Below the pieces are notes generated by a model that was not told the DNA's origin, did not search any database, and worked only from the letters and a program-made list of their open reading frames with translations. Positions 11,401-22,237 of a stretch of DNA of 64,000 bases are shown here, piece by piece. How positions within the stretch are numbered: the stretch's first letter is position 1; each line of letters begins with the position of its first letter. The stretch covers positions 22,137,985 to 22,201,984 of the forward strand of contig CAIIXF020000004.1 of the NCBI GenBank assembly GCA_903813345.2, in the 5' to 3' direction. The stretch is from Owenia fusiformis. Taxonomy: Eukaryota > Annelida > Polychaeta > Sabellida > Oweniidae. A program made the translations under genes and the position numbers.

Positions 11401-14400
11401 ATAGGGATCACCTAGATTATTAAAGTATTGATATACAATCATTTTTAGAAGGACGGGTGGGCTTTCAAGGGCCTATCACACATATATTACAAAAATCTAT
11501 TTGTTTTGAGTAAGTATGATTCAAAATCTTTATTTCTATAATTTCAAATATTTGACTGATTCAATTAAATTACTCAAAGTAAATATAATTAATCAAAAGC
11601 TAATGTACCTCATTAAAAATTTACAATTAGTACATTTAGTCTAAAACGTTATGATTATTCAAATGTTCTCAAGAAATATTTTTCCAATTTACCCCATTTC
11701 TGACAAACACATATTTTCTCAAAAACACCAGTAAACGAGAACTAGATGAAGAACTGGAGTTCAATGACAAGTATTTCCAATATTCAAAAAATAAATATTT
11801 TTTTACCTTTTTTGAATTTCTTTGTCGGCAGTTTTTTCAAGTTTTGTCTCGATAATCTTGATCGCCTTTTTTTGCGCCAGTCCATAATCCATTTGCCGAT
11901 CTGAAATATTGATAACATGGCAGTTATAGTAGAGTAATTGTGCAATAAGAGAACATACTATCTGTCCAAAACAAGAAAAGATATTTCACTTTATGTGATT
12001 TCATGACATGGGGTCTATGGGGAATCTACCCGAACTACAAGTCACATTTTCAAAGAAAATTTAATTTTCAAAGTTGATATCCTACCACACGTATATATGC
12101 CCTATGGTGTCTGTGTGAGATAATTGTAACTCAAATGAAATGAAATGTAGTCACATCCCCCTTGTAAAACAAGTACGGGGAATTGTTTCTACCTTCAGAT
12201 ATCAAGCTACGTTATCCTACCACACATATATGCCCTAGGGAGTCTGTGTGAGATAATTGTGACTCAGATGAAATGAAATTTATGGTTGTAACTTTACATG
12301 TAGATTTCAAATATGATATCACTTTGACCAATCAATGAGAACACTCAAGATTATTTTTACTTGCATCTTGTCTATCGACTTACCATAAAGAACAACATAA
12401 GGATGAAACATATGCCGACAACTATTGCAAACGGTAGAAGATACAAATCCGGGTCAAACGAACTGCGTGACGTCAAAATCACCGTATAACTGAAAAAACA
12501 TCAAAAGTATACTTACTATACATCCAAGCATGAGAACGAAGCAGATTGCGACAACAATTGCGAATGGGAGAAGAATCTTGTCTATGGTAATGACTATGGG
12601 AAAATCTCTATCAAGCAGGATCGTAAAACTGAAAGCAAACAAGAGATTGGATAGATTCATAGAGTTTAATTAACAGAATAACAAAACATTATTGATGCAA
12701 TAATGTTTTGGTGGAAAATATGAATATTCTACCTGACAGACTTCTTTAAGTACGTGGGATTTGAGGAATTGCTCATATAAGGGCTATGCTAGGCTTGTCT
12801 AGGCATTATGGGTACATTGTCTTATATAAAAGCTTATAGGGAGGGGGTACATTAGCTCTATGAAGTCTCCTACGACCATTACGAAGCTCATATGAGAATT
12901 CTTTTTGTTCAATAAATATTCAGAAGGAGTATAAACAGTAAAACTAACAGCCAGAATTTTACATCCGAGGGGTGATCAAAAAGTTTACATATCTCTCTGA
13001 GGATGGCACCAATTTCTAGTGATTTTTCTGTAATACATCTTCTACTTTATATTTAATAATTCTTGCTGGATCAACAAGTCTTGTTGTTCCTTCAGTTTGG
13101 CAAATACAATAAAGATATTCCCATTACACACATTTCAAACAGAATTATTGTAGAATGGATAAATATAAGTTAGATTATTTTGGTGAAAATATTTGGACTA
13201 CTTTCTCATCTTCATCTAAAAAAACATTTACCATTACCATTTTTTACTTACTTCGACGTATAGAGGTAGTTTCTCTCGAGAAATATGCCAACATCTTCGC
13301 CAACAAAAACTGCTGGAATCTTTATATCTCTTGCTGGAAACAAAGAATAAGTGAATATTTCTTAAAGGAATAAAGAATCCTGTGTATTTTTATGGAAAAT
13401 TTAAAAGCATGAGTGCTTACCAAACCGTACACACAATACACATGGAGCTCAATTTCATATCAGAATGGATTTTGTAAACACATGAATGCTTTTAAATCGA
13501 GTTAAGAATGATACAAGGCTCTTTTTGCAATTTGAATATACCATTACTTGACATTGTTAAGTTCTTTATGAAAACATAATGCACTGTGAAATACATAAAA
13601 CTTGAATTAATATATGCACTGAAATACTAGAAGATGATTGGCTGAGACAGACTTGGCATATTTGAATATCTTATATTATATTTGTATTGTAAAAAATGTA
13701 ACTAATGTAAAATGTGTCTCATAAGCCCAGGTAGGGCTGGCTATTTTAGATAGGTGACACTTAAATAAATAAATGAATAAATAAATAAATCTTTTTTATT
13801 GATTCTTATCATGTCAGTCCCCCTAACAGTGATTATGAGTAATTATGAGTGTCATTATCGGATGAAACAGATGATTTTCAACAGTTGTTTTAAGAAAGAT
13901 TGTCTATTGTGCTGATAAATTACAATTAGCAGATGGGCATTTTTAACCATTAACTTACCAGTTCCACCATGGGGCATGAGCAATTATCACCTTATCAGAT
14001 TCAGGTTGGATAAATTATGAGATAAACTTTACAAATCTTTTTTTGAGATACAAACATAAATGTGAGCAGAATGTAAATTTTTAACCATTAACTTACTAAT
14101 CTCATTTTCAGGCATGGGGGGGTCTCTTGAAAGCCCATAGAAATTATTTTTTGAGTATAAATTGTGACAGGTGGAAACTTTAACCATTAACTTACCGGTC
14201 CCATCATCTGGCATCGGGAATATTTTCTGGGACTCTACATTGTGAATAATCACCGCATCATACTTAGACTTTTGAGCATTACGGACCTGAAATAAGCACA
14301 AGGTGGAATAATCAATCAGTTTCAGTTGTTTTACCCATAATGCAACTGTTTTGCAGACGGAGATTTGAAGGATGGCAACTGTAATTCAACCAAGCGTTTT

Positions 14401-17400
14401 ACTGTCTATGTACCCAGAGAGGTACCCTGTGCCCAGGATGATAGATGTAATAATCGCTACACTCTGACTAAATAGATAATTTCAGTTTAGGTGCTGTTTA
14501 GAGTTCAATGACCTAAGAGGAAGCATCACTGCCTTTTGTAGGAATCTGCTATAAAATAGAAGGCAGCTACTTATTCAAGCAGAAAATGCAGTAACAGAAA
14601 TTCAGATAAGGTAGCTGTATTTTGTAGAGATGTAACTGTATATTGACTGATTACGCACATTTCAAATTAAAGATTTCTTACAAATAACAGATATTAAAGT
14701 TCAAATAAATGATATGGGGTAAAATGCCTTTCTTCTATAAATTTTTTGTATCATGAAATGTTGTAGGTTTGATCTAATGCTCCCTCCGATTAAAATATGT
14801 TTGCCAAATTTCACTTTTAAACAGGAAACATGTCACACAATCTTACCTTTGTAACAAAATCACAATTTGAGGCATACGGCGTCCTACGTATGATCACAAT
14901 CCACTTAGCCCCTGGTTGAAAATGTGAGGGAGGGGGCTCAAGAATGGAACAGCCATTGTGCGGCTTTGCTAATACAAGATACCCCTGTAATAAAAAGGGT
15001 TAAATCAAGTCAAACATTTTTAAAATAATTTCGAAATCACAGGTACACCAACAACTTTCACAATTTTCACAATTCATTTTATGGTTCTATACAAAACATG
15101 TACAATTTAGTTTGCATTTTTAGTGTTCTGAAAATACTCTTCTGAATTTGTGTTATGAAGTGGGAATAAGTGAGAATAAAATGATGCATGATGGGAAGTA
15201 AATTTCAGTGGATGTACTTACCCTTAGACCATCACCATGTATTGATGGACCAAAGTTTGCTGGGTAATCATAAAACTGCTGAACAGTTTCATTATTGAAG
15301 TTCAGCTGAAAATAAAAAGGATGGATGTTATAAATGAATTTTTAAAATAATTTCAACCTTTGACACTGTCACTATGGTCAAGTAAAACTCCAGTTTTTTT
15401 AAACAGCTCACAAAAATTTGATTAATAATCATAACACTATTAAATAGGGGAGTCAAAAAATGTATTTTTTAAGAGATTCATTTAGCATGGTCTTGGTGTT
15501 CAACATACAGTAGGTGTTCCATTTCTAGAGGTGTTCTACTTCACAATTTTCACAATAGTCATGCATAAGAGTTAAAATCATTATCTAGCCTGTGATAACA
15601 AATCCTATTTTTGTTGAAACAAATTGTCTTATTTTTTATCCCATGTATTTGTGGGTACAATTAATTTAAGATTGTGAAACTTATTTCTGTTAACATTTTC
15701 TTTTAAAAAATTTCAGGGGGGGTCACTTTTGAGAATTTTGAATTTTTATTCCAAAAATGTCCAATATCACTAAAAAAGTGTTCAGAATAGTGAAAAAGTG
15801 CATGATTTTGAACAAAAAAATTGGCCAGGAGGGGGGTTGCCATCCCCCTCGCTATGGGCTGCACTTATACAGGCTTTACTATACCTATTAGGAAAGGAGG
15901 CAATCTGAAATCATTGCATTTTTCGATAACATGCTAAATACATCGGAAGAATGGGGAAAATTATTTAAAACTATATGTGGGCATACCTCAAAGCCAAGGG
16001 TAATTTTGGTCAATCAAATGTAACCAGGGGGATTTGGAGCGACCCCTCACCCTGGCCAAAAATTATCTCAATATCATTCAGTTTTTCATTATTTTGAGCA
16101 CCTTTCATGTGCTTTTAAGTCAAAATTGTCAAATTTGAACCCCATTTGGATTCTTTAAAACACTACCACCCCACTTGGCAAACTGGCTATGGGCCTGCGT
16201 AACATTTTGTGACAAATAAAAATATCAACTTGGTCATTTAAGATAAGAGGTTCATGTACATGTATTGTTCTTGTAACAGCACTTCACTTCATGTTAAGTT
16301 GAATTCAAAGTTCAACAGAATTTACAAAGGTGACTATCAAACAGACTATAACAAGAGAGGTGACATCAATGCAAGTCACATGACTTGTTTTAACCAATCA
16401 GATTTGTGAAATCATGTCCAGAGTTACATATATTGTTTGATTGTTCAGTGAAATATAAGATTATTGACTCTTATTGTCTCATCGTTCTTCATTTTCTGAC
16501 CTTTCTTCCATTAAAATTCAATGATTATATCAGAAAAAAAACATTTTCTTTATGAAAATTTTTTTCTAAAGTAGATTATAGAATTCCTAACCCTCCCTCA
16601 TGAAATTCCAGTGAAAAATAGAATTATGTCATATAACTGAAACTGTGTGTACCCCCCCCCCCCCCCCCCCCCCCTGGATAAAGATTTCCTTCAAAATCAT
16701 GCAGTTTTCATTATTCGAGCACTTTTCAAATGATTTTTATCAAATTTGAGTCCCCCCTCTGGAAGTTTTTGAACCCCTTAGGAAAAACTGGCTACTGGGC
16801 CTAAAGATTATCCATATTTGATGAGCTTTCTTAATTTTTCTACATTCAGTCAGATGCTGAATCTGAGTTAATGATAATTATGAAAAATAAATTTTAAGAA
16901 AGACAGATTTTCTGTATTACAGTTTTGGGTGAATTTGTGTCAGAGCATACCCACATGAAAAATGAAATATCTCTTAATTTCCAAGTTGTTGATGCTACTG
17001 TAGATTGGGTTAATTTGGTGCCCGCTTTAATATGGTGAATTTGGCAAAATTGAGAAATTCACCAATATAAATCTTCGCCAAAATTTAGAATGAAGCCCCG
17101 GGAATTATCTAGGGTATTTCGTCCAGTGTATTAAGGTCACTTCGGGTTTAGTTTTTTCAAAAAATATGAAAAAATGTCCCTCATAAATTGGCTCAGAACT
17201 GGTCAGTCACTCATTTATACTCAGGGAAAAACTAGAAAGGAAGAGCGCGGTATAGTTGCAGCATCGATCGAGGTGCAAAATATAATGGATGATCTCACAA
17301 AAATGTACAAACGTGGTGAATATTGCCAGTGATCCTCAAAAGAAAAAATGAACATAGCCAAACATGCCCATTTACATGATAATTCGCAAACAGCGCGTAA

Positions 17401-17689
17401 TTTTAACATTTTTTTGCATATCCACCAAATTAAATAGCTGCCAATATGCCAAAAATGGCATTAAGAAGCTCCGAATTAACCCAGTCTACAGTATATGCAA
17501 GCACCAATCTTTTTTTCGATTGAACACTTTATCTATTCTACACATAACAATAATATAGCATTCAGGATATCTTACCACTGCCACATCTGCTTCAACCAGA
17601 GTAACATGAAACAAGGCCATAAGGTTAAGGACTGCAAACACGTACAGCGCAGTCACTGGCGCTGGTATCCTTGCATGGACCATGGTCAT
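8431..17689 (-). CDS. RNF13: RNF13/RNF167-like PA-TM-RING E3 ubiquitin ligase
   Basis: Type I endomembrane E3 ligase. Coding exons in order: 17689-17576, 15305-15222, 14984-14847, 14286-14196, 13333-13252, one of 12628-12517 or 12489-12384, 11900-11807, 11411-11331, 9783-9577, 9014-8431. All junctions are GT-AG, phases agree throughout, and the total is 1581 or 1587 nt (526 or 528 aa). The first exon is a signal peptide ([20 protein letters not shown]...). Residues about 39-165 are the protease-associated lumenal domain, followed by one membrane span. The RING-H2 lies at about 243-284 in the 526-aa form, with ligands C243, C246, C261, H263, H266, C269, C281, C284 and the [16 protein letters not shown] core. 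After it come ESTPLL and a Lys/Arg-rich tail ([28 protein letters not shown]) that makes it longer than human RNF13 (about 381 aa). Choice between RNF13 and RNF167 is open. Confidence 0.92.
10305..11150. repeat. Tandem array, about 155-bp unit, in a RING-gene intron
   Basis: Five to six units, each holding GTCAAATGTCAAATC, AGTCAGATTTGAATTTCTGA, ATGTAGATGATTTTGAAAA, AATTTGAAGCAAGTTGAAAA and GACCTTTTTTGACCTTGAGA. Within the array, short subunits (GTCAAATC) are further repeated. It abuts a GC-richer tail at 11180-11290 (GCCGGACGCCAACC repeats, then GTCACCACTTTTGGTGGTGAC hairpin). Array core plus hairpin end resembles molluscan Helitron-like non-autonomous elements; that family assignment is inference. 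Confidence 0.75.
11180..11295. mobile_element. GC-rich repeat end with GTGGTGAC hairpin
   Basis: Short direct repeats of CGCCGGACGCCAACC are followed by GTCACCACTTTTGGTGGTGAC, a near-perfect hairpin. Its composition differs sharply from the AT-rich intron around it. A related GGTGGTGACATTTTGTCATG stretch follows the related repeat at 35860-36100, so array and tail probably move as one element. Confidence 0.5.
11901..12383. other. RING-gene intron with a duplicated 115-bp segment
   Basis: Two copies of a segment containing CCTACCACAC-TATATGCCCTA and TGTGTGAGATAATTGT-ACTCA occur at about 12081-12150 and 12212-12280. No exon is visible here. Confidence 0.5.
12384..12489 (-). CDS. Alternative transmembrane exon A of the RING gene
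   Basis: A 106-nt exon entering in phase 2 and leaving in phase 0. It encodes [14 protein letters not shown] followed by the hydrophobic [20 protein letters not shown], then a GTAAGT donor. The acceptor is TTTTTTCAG. Lumenal stem and membrane span resemble those of animal RNF13 (LIPFLIIVGICLIL). It occupies the same position in the transcript as exon B, so only one can be used in frame. Confidence 0.85.
12517..12628 (-). CDS. Alternative transmembrane exon B of the RING gene
   Basis: A 112-nt exon, phase 2 to 0 like exon A, encoding [17 protein letters not shown] then [20 protein letters not shown] and a GTAAGT donor. It shares [14 protein letters not shown] with exon A but differs in the lumenal stem. 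The spacer between B and A (12490-12516) is only 27 nt, with a GT start and AG end, too short for normal splicing. Mutually exclusive use is inferred. Confidence 0.85.
13945..14286 (-). repeat. Triplicated exon end and splice donor in the RING gene
   Basis: The functional exon is 14286-14196, ending PMPDDGT plus 1 nt then GTAAGTTAATGGTTAA. Two further copies of the exon tail plus donor follow downstream in the intron: PMPENE-like with a donor at 14096, and MPHGGT-like with a donor at 13958. The copies lie 99 and 138 bp apart. The downstream copies lack a matching complete exon with compatible length (the best acceptor for copy 2 gives 29 nt, out of frame), so they may be relics or decoy donors. 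Confidence 0.6.
15306..17575. other. First long RING-gene intron, repeat-filled
   Basis: Holds three copies of the GGCCCGTAGCC-type repeat (15705-15862 reverse, 16026-16198 forward, 16650-16803 forward) and a pure C run at 16653-16674. I see no additional coding exon. Confidence 0.5.
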
Positions 17690-18028
17690 TACCTATGAAA
17701 AACAATATCAAATAATAGACTGTGCATCTAGCAGGGGTTTCACTAGAGTAACATGAAACAAGGCCATAAGGTTAAGGACTGCAAACACGTACAGCGCAGT
17801 CACTGGCGCTGGTATCCTTGCGTGGACCATGGTCATTACCTATGGAAAACAATATCAAATAATAGACTGTGCATCTAGCAGGGGTTTCACTAGAGTAACA
17901 TGAAACAAGGCCATAAGGTTAAGGACTGCAAACACGTACAGCGCAGTCACTGGCGCTGGTATCCTTGCGTGGACCATGGTCATTACCTATGGAAAACAAT
18001 ATCAAATAATAGACTGTGCACCTAGCCT
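17576..18028 (-). repeat. Signal-peptide exon triplicated at 147-bp period
   Basis: The functional exon (17689-17576, with acceptor before the ATG and a GTAAG donor) is followed upstream by two near-identical copies starting at 17745 and 17892. Each copy keeps the acceptor (CCATAG) and the ATG (17834-17836 and 17981-17983) but is cut before the splice donor. Translation from the copies ends after about 42 codons in ...VTLVKPLLDAQSII and a stop. They would act as upstream ORFs if retained in a mRNA. Confidence 0.85.
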
Positions 18029-18337
18029 GATTTTTCTTAGAATTTCTGACTAACTTAATGAGAACAGATATAAATTATGATTTACATGTTAACTTTTATT
18101 TTATAATCATTTTGGGAAACAGTTTCAAAATAGCTTGTACATGTATAGTATGATTTTGATTTTTTCAAATGGAAAACTTTCTGGTGGAATTCCAACTAAA
18201 GTCCATTTCACTTCTCTCTGTGCTCACAATACGGTTAGATTTGTGAGTGTTCACTAACATCCAGAAGGCATGTGAGGGTCTCATTCACCAGGGGACTCTT
18301 TATTTTTTCAATGTCAACTGATTGCTATTCTTAATGC

Positions 18338-18572
18338 TTAAGGTAAGTCTCCATGTTTTGGAATTTTACTGCATTCCTCAATTGAGTCACATGTTATTTT
18401 CAAATAGGAATCACTCCTTCTCCACACTGTCTACATCTTCAAGTTTTTCTTGTTTTTCATACAGAACTAAAAGATGTAGACAATGTGGGAAAGGAGTGAT
18501 TCCTATTTGAAAAATGATATGTTACTCAATTGAGGATTGCAGCAAAATTCTGAACATGCAGACTTACCTTAA
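18338..18572. mobile_element. Palindromic foldback element with TTAA ends (short copy)
   Basis: Nearly the whole 235 bp folds on itself: GGTAAGTCTCCATG at the left versus CATGCAGACTTACC at the right, sharing CTCAATTGAG-CACATGTTA and CACACTGTCTACATCTT. TTAA flanks both ends. Interior sequence is shared with the larger element at 23106-23527, so they belong to one family; TTAA sites point to a piggyBac-type transposase acting in trans (inference). Confidence 0.75.
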
Positions 18573-18599
18573 CAGAGAGTAGCTCAAAAGACAGGCACA

Positions 18600-18745
18600 T
18601 AGCCAGAATTTTCAAAAAAAAATCTAGGGGGGTTCACTTTGGCAAATTTGGCCAAAAATCCCTCAAAAAATAGTCAGAATTGTGAAAAACTGCATGATTT
18701 TGAAAGAAAGTTCGCCCGAACCCCCCCTACTATTTTTTTCAAGGC
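18600..18745 (-). mobile_element. Diverged GGCCCGTAGCC-family MITE copy
   Basis: Reverse-oriented copy with GGGGGGTTCACTTTGGCAAAT, AAAACTGCATGATTTTGAAAG and CGCCCGAACCCCCCC, all shared with the intact element at 37659-37864. Its right end runs into the arm of the 18726-19563 inverted repeat. Confidence 0.65.
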
Positions 18746-19563
18746 CTGTCTGCGTCGCTAACATGCTAAATATAAGAGTTAGCTGACGTTTGGGAGTCTG
18801 ACTTACCTTCTAAAGGTTAGAACCCGAATCTTAATGAAACCATATCACCTTTGTTCCGTCAACCATGGAGCATTTGCCACAACATCCAAGAGGTAAATCA
18901 TGGATCGAGAAAATGAATGATTTCCTTGTAAGTTCCGGAAGTTTCAATACGAAAAATTACCGAACAAATGTGAAAACCGAATATTTGTTCGTTGTTTTCA
19001 CGATTTACAGGTTCGTTTGTTCTTCAATGTTTTGGTCTAAATTATAAAGCATCACCAACAGGTCTTTCTCTATTAATCGACTAATACAGCAGACGGCTCA
19101 TATTTCTACGTAGCATTTCATTCAGACCAATAGTGGGAGTGTAGATCACGCAGTTTCGTTCGTTGCGTACTTCACTTGAAATTGGTAATTTTTAATATGG
19201 ACTACTTCACTTAGCTTGGCGGATGTAGAACATTGCTTAATATTCTTTTAATTTTCACACCAGACATGCTTGGTTGACACGTCAACAAAGTAAAGTTCAA
19301 GGGTCAATGCGTTATTTCGTGATAACTACAACGCCTTCCCGGAAGTCAACATTGATGAAAAATGAAAAAGTCGGAAAAGCATTTACGCTAATTTCTATCA
19401 AATGCTATGTTTATGCATCATCATCGACGCAACAAAGGTGATATAGTTTCATTAAGATTCGGGTTCTAACCTTTAGAAGGTAAGTCAGACTCCCAAACGT
19501 CAGCTAACTCTTATATTTATCATGTTAGCGACGCAGACAGGCCTTGAAAAAAATAGTAGTATG
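18726..19563. repeat. Long inverted repeat with mirrored splice donors
   Basis: Left arm about 18726-18856, right arm about 19432-19563; the arms differ at only a few positions. Each arm contains TTAAGATTCGGGTTCTAACC and CTTTAGAAG followed by GTAAGTCAGACTCCC, a good splice donor pointing outward on each side. The spacer (about 575 bp) is unique and includes a 60-codon ORF at 18865 with no recognisable similarity. The left arm could supply a 5' non-coding exon for the RING gene. Confidence 0.75.
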
Positions 19564-20273
19564 TATCCAACAGACTGACTAGAAGTCAGTCTGTTATGAT
19601 GTACTATTTTCCTGTGGAAATTGCAGTGAAATTTTTTGCACAAAATTATCAATTAGAGGAACCATTTCTTCAATAAAATAAACATTACAAAATTTCAATT
19701 AAGTAGTAAGGTACAATTAAATGCAATAAAAAGTAACACAGCATATTGTAAAGTGGAAATAAGGCTAGTTGAAGTAACAAATGTGCAAATTAATTTTACC
19801 TAATCGGCCATTTTGAATAGCACTTCCTATGTAAACAAATATTAAAAATTACCAAACTTTAACATAGGTGCCTTATAGTCTGAATATAATTCAGACTAAA
19901 TAGGATATAGTCTAGAGCCTCCCCCCCCCCCTGGCTACGGGCCTGAAAGAGTTCATCTTCACAGACCTGAACTAATGATTTCAGCCTAATATTAGCCATT
20001 AGTTCTTTTAGTATGACAACAATGGTATTATCTTTCACACTGATGCAAGGCATGAACAGTAATTAGGCCATGAAAACTAAGCGACGAAAAGGCTGAGACA
20101 ACATTCCACAAGTTTCAAATGGCTCAAATCTTATCGTATGCTAAGACCACACTTACGTTGTGGACTATACGTCCTGAAATAAAATAAGCTTAAATCTATG
20201 TCTTCAGCTCCGTGATCAAAACAACAGCCCAAACAATGAAAATAAGGAAATCAATGAACAATTGAAAAAATCA

Positions 20274-21586
20274 CAGGGGCTTGTCTCGAGGCGTCGGGCA
20301 AGCCCTCCGATGAGTCTACTGCTTATTAATAGTATTAAGGGTGGTCGGTTTTGATGCTACCTGAAATTTGTAGAAAATGATTGTTAGATATATCAAGTAA
20401 AAATATATGGAATCCTTTCAATAATCGAAATGCTGATTCAAACAACACTAAAGAGTAAACTTACCTAAAATGGTAGCAATCCATCCACTTGTTGCTGAGA
20501 AATCTGAATAATTTGTTAAGAAGTGATTACACTGCAAGTACCGAATTTTTTTGCAGCCAAATTATTACCTCCAGAGTCGATTTCTTCCCCAAGACACGTC
20601 CACTGTTAAAAATTGGTAGTTCCTAGAGTTTTTTGTTTCCTTAGGTTCATTCCCGTATGTTATTTTTAACGAAAGACAGCCTATAACGACTGCTATACGC
20701 AAAAGGATGCATGAAATTAAGTTTCGAAACTGAAAGTTGAAAAATGGCGACTTTCCCGTGTTCTATGCGCAGGTGCGTTCAATCCAGCAATTTGATTAGT
20801 TCATATTATATGAACGCATGCGCAATAACTACACATATATTTTTAGATAGATGTCACTTGCGTTCATTATTTCACAGCAGTCCCTTCCCATGATGCACCT
20901 AATATTGCGGAAATATTTTCCTTTAGTGATAAAACAAATAACTCTCATCTTCGAAATACGTTTTCCATTCCTTGGCAATAATCTTTCATTTGGTATCTAA
21001 GTATAACCGAACCAACCGCCGAAAAGTAATTCGAATCCTTCTGAATTGTGGGAATGAAGTACTTTCATTTTTGCGCATGCGCTGCGCATGCGCACAGAAG
21101 ACGGGAAAGTCGCCATTTTTCAACTTTCAGTTTCGAAACTTAATTTCATGCATCCTTTTGCGTATAGCAGTCGTTATAGGCTGTCTTTCGTTAAAAATAA
21201 CATACGGGAATGAACCTAAGGAAACAAAGAACTCTAGGAACTACCAATTTTTAACAGTGGACGTGTCTTGGGGAAGAAATCGACTCTGGAGGTAATAATT
21301 TGGCTGCAAAAAAATTCGGTACTTGCAGTGTAATCACTTCTTAACAAATTATTCAGATTTCTCAGCAACAAGTGGATGGATTGCTACCATTTTAGGTAAG
21401 TTTACTCTTTAGTGTTGTTTGAATCAGCATTTCGATTATTGAAAGGATTCCATATATTTTTACTTGATATATCTAACAATCATTTTCTACAAATTTCAGG
21501 TAGCATCAAAACCGACCACCCTTAATACTATTAATAAGCAGTAGACTCATTGGAGGGCTTGCCCGACGCCTCGTGACAAGCCCCTG
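20274..21586. repeat. Giant inverted repeat between the head-to-head genes
   Basis: Left arm 20274-about 20771, right arm about 21091-21586, roughly 495 bp each and nearly identical, around a loop of about 320 bp. Read outward, each arm has the same order: a segment ending CTCTGGAG then GTAATA, a 39-nt block (21357-21395; mirror 20465-20503) bounded by ATTCAG and GTAAGT, then AATTTCAG and GTAGCATC. These look like three non-coding exons on each strand. The left copy points at the RING gene, the right at the beta-subunit gene. Confidence 0.85.
21072..21094. promoter_or_regulatory. Tandem NRF1-like sites
   Basis: TGCGCATGCGC at 21072-21082 is immediately followed by TGCGCATGCGCA at 21083-21094, both matching the palindromic NRF1 consensus. 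A weaker CGCATGCGCA lies at 20815-20824. All are in or beside the loop between the mirrored arms, where a bidirectional promoter would sit. Confidence 0.6.
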
Positions 21587-21955
21587 AGGAAAAAATAGGT
21601 TGAAAATCAAACTTTTACAAAATAATGATAAAAGATGACAATAAACTAAAGCATTAAAAACCGTAACAATAACAAACACATCTTTGTAGTTATCTAGGTG
21701 TGAACAACAACAGAGGCAGAAATAAATTTTTGAAAACAAAAAAGAGAACAAACAGTGAACACTGAACATGTTTGATAACAACATCTTCGAACCCGTTATT
21801 TAATTCAAATAACCAATGTAAAACAGCAAAAACAAGTAAATATCTTAACTCACCCTGTATGGACGTAAGTACGTATTCTACATTTCGAACGGTATAAATT
21901 TGAAGAGTGTTTCACATCTTTTCTTTTTCAAAACATTTTTCACAAATTTTACCAC

Positions 21956-21990
21956 AAGATGGCGGGTAACTGACGTCATTATCACGTGAC
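21956..21990 (+). promoter_or_regulatory. YY1-like, CRE and E-box cluster upstream of the beta-subunit gene
   Basis: AAGATGGCGG (YY1-like) at 21956-21965, a full CRE TGACGTCA at 21971-21978 and TCACGTGA (E-box) at 21982-21989 lie within 35 bp. They are about 250 bp before the start codon at 22238. The cluster is the best candidate for the core promoter; the transcription start is not visible. Confidence 0.55.
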
Positions 21991-22237
21991 AAAACATATA
22001 TTTCCATATATCATGCATTTTGTATAATTTTATATAATTTTAGCTATTTGTGCAAAATTACAGGCCGTTTGAGCAATAGAAAAGAAGCTCAAGAATATAA
22101 CTATATATTGTTGAATCATAATAGAAGATGCATAAGTGTGATATCAGGTAAAGAAAAATAGTGTCTGCTCAAAGTCGAAAGTACACTCTCACCATCCGGG
22201 TTCTATCTCACATGCAGCCTCTCTCTCATTCACAAAA

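Noticed and set aside
18865-19047. 60-codon ORF in the core of the 18.7-19.6 kb inverted repeat
   Set aside because: Short and unmatched. It could be an upstream exon, but nothing shows it is translated.
20972-21295. 107-codon ORF in the giant inverted repeat
   Set aside because: Spans the loop and arm, has no recognisable domain, and crosses the candidate donor at 21292.
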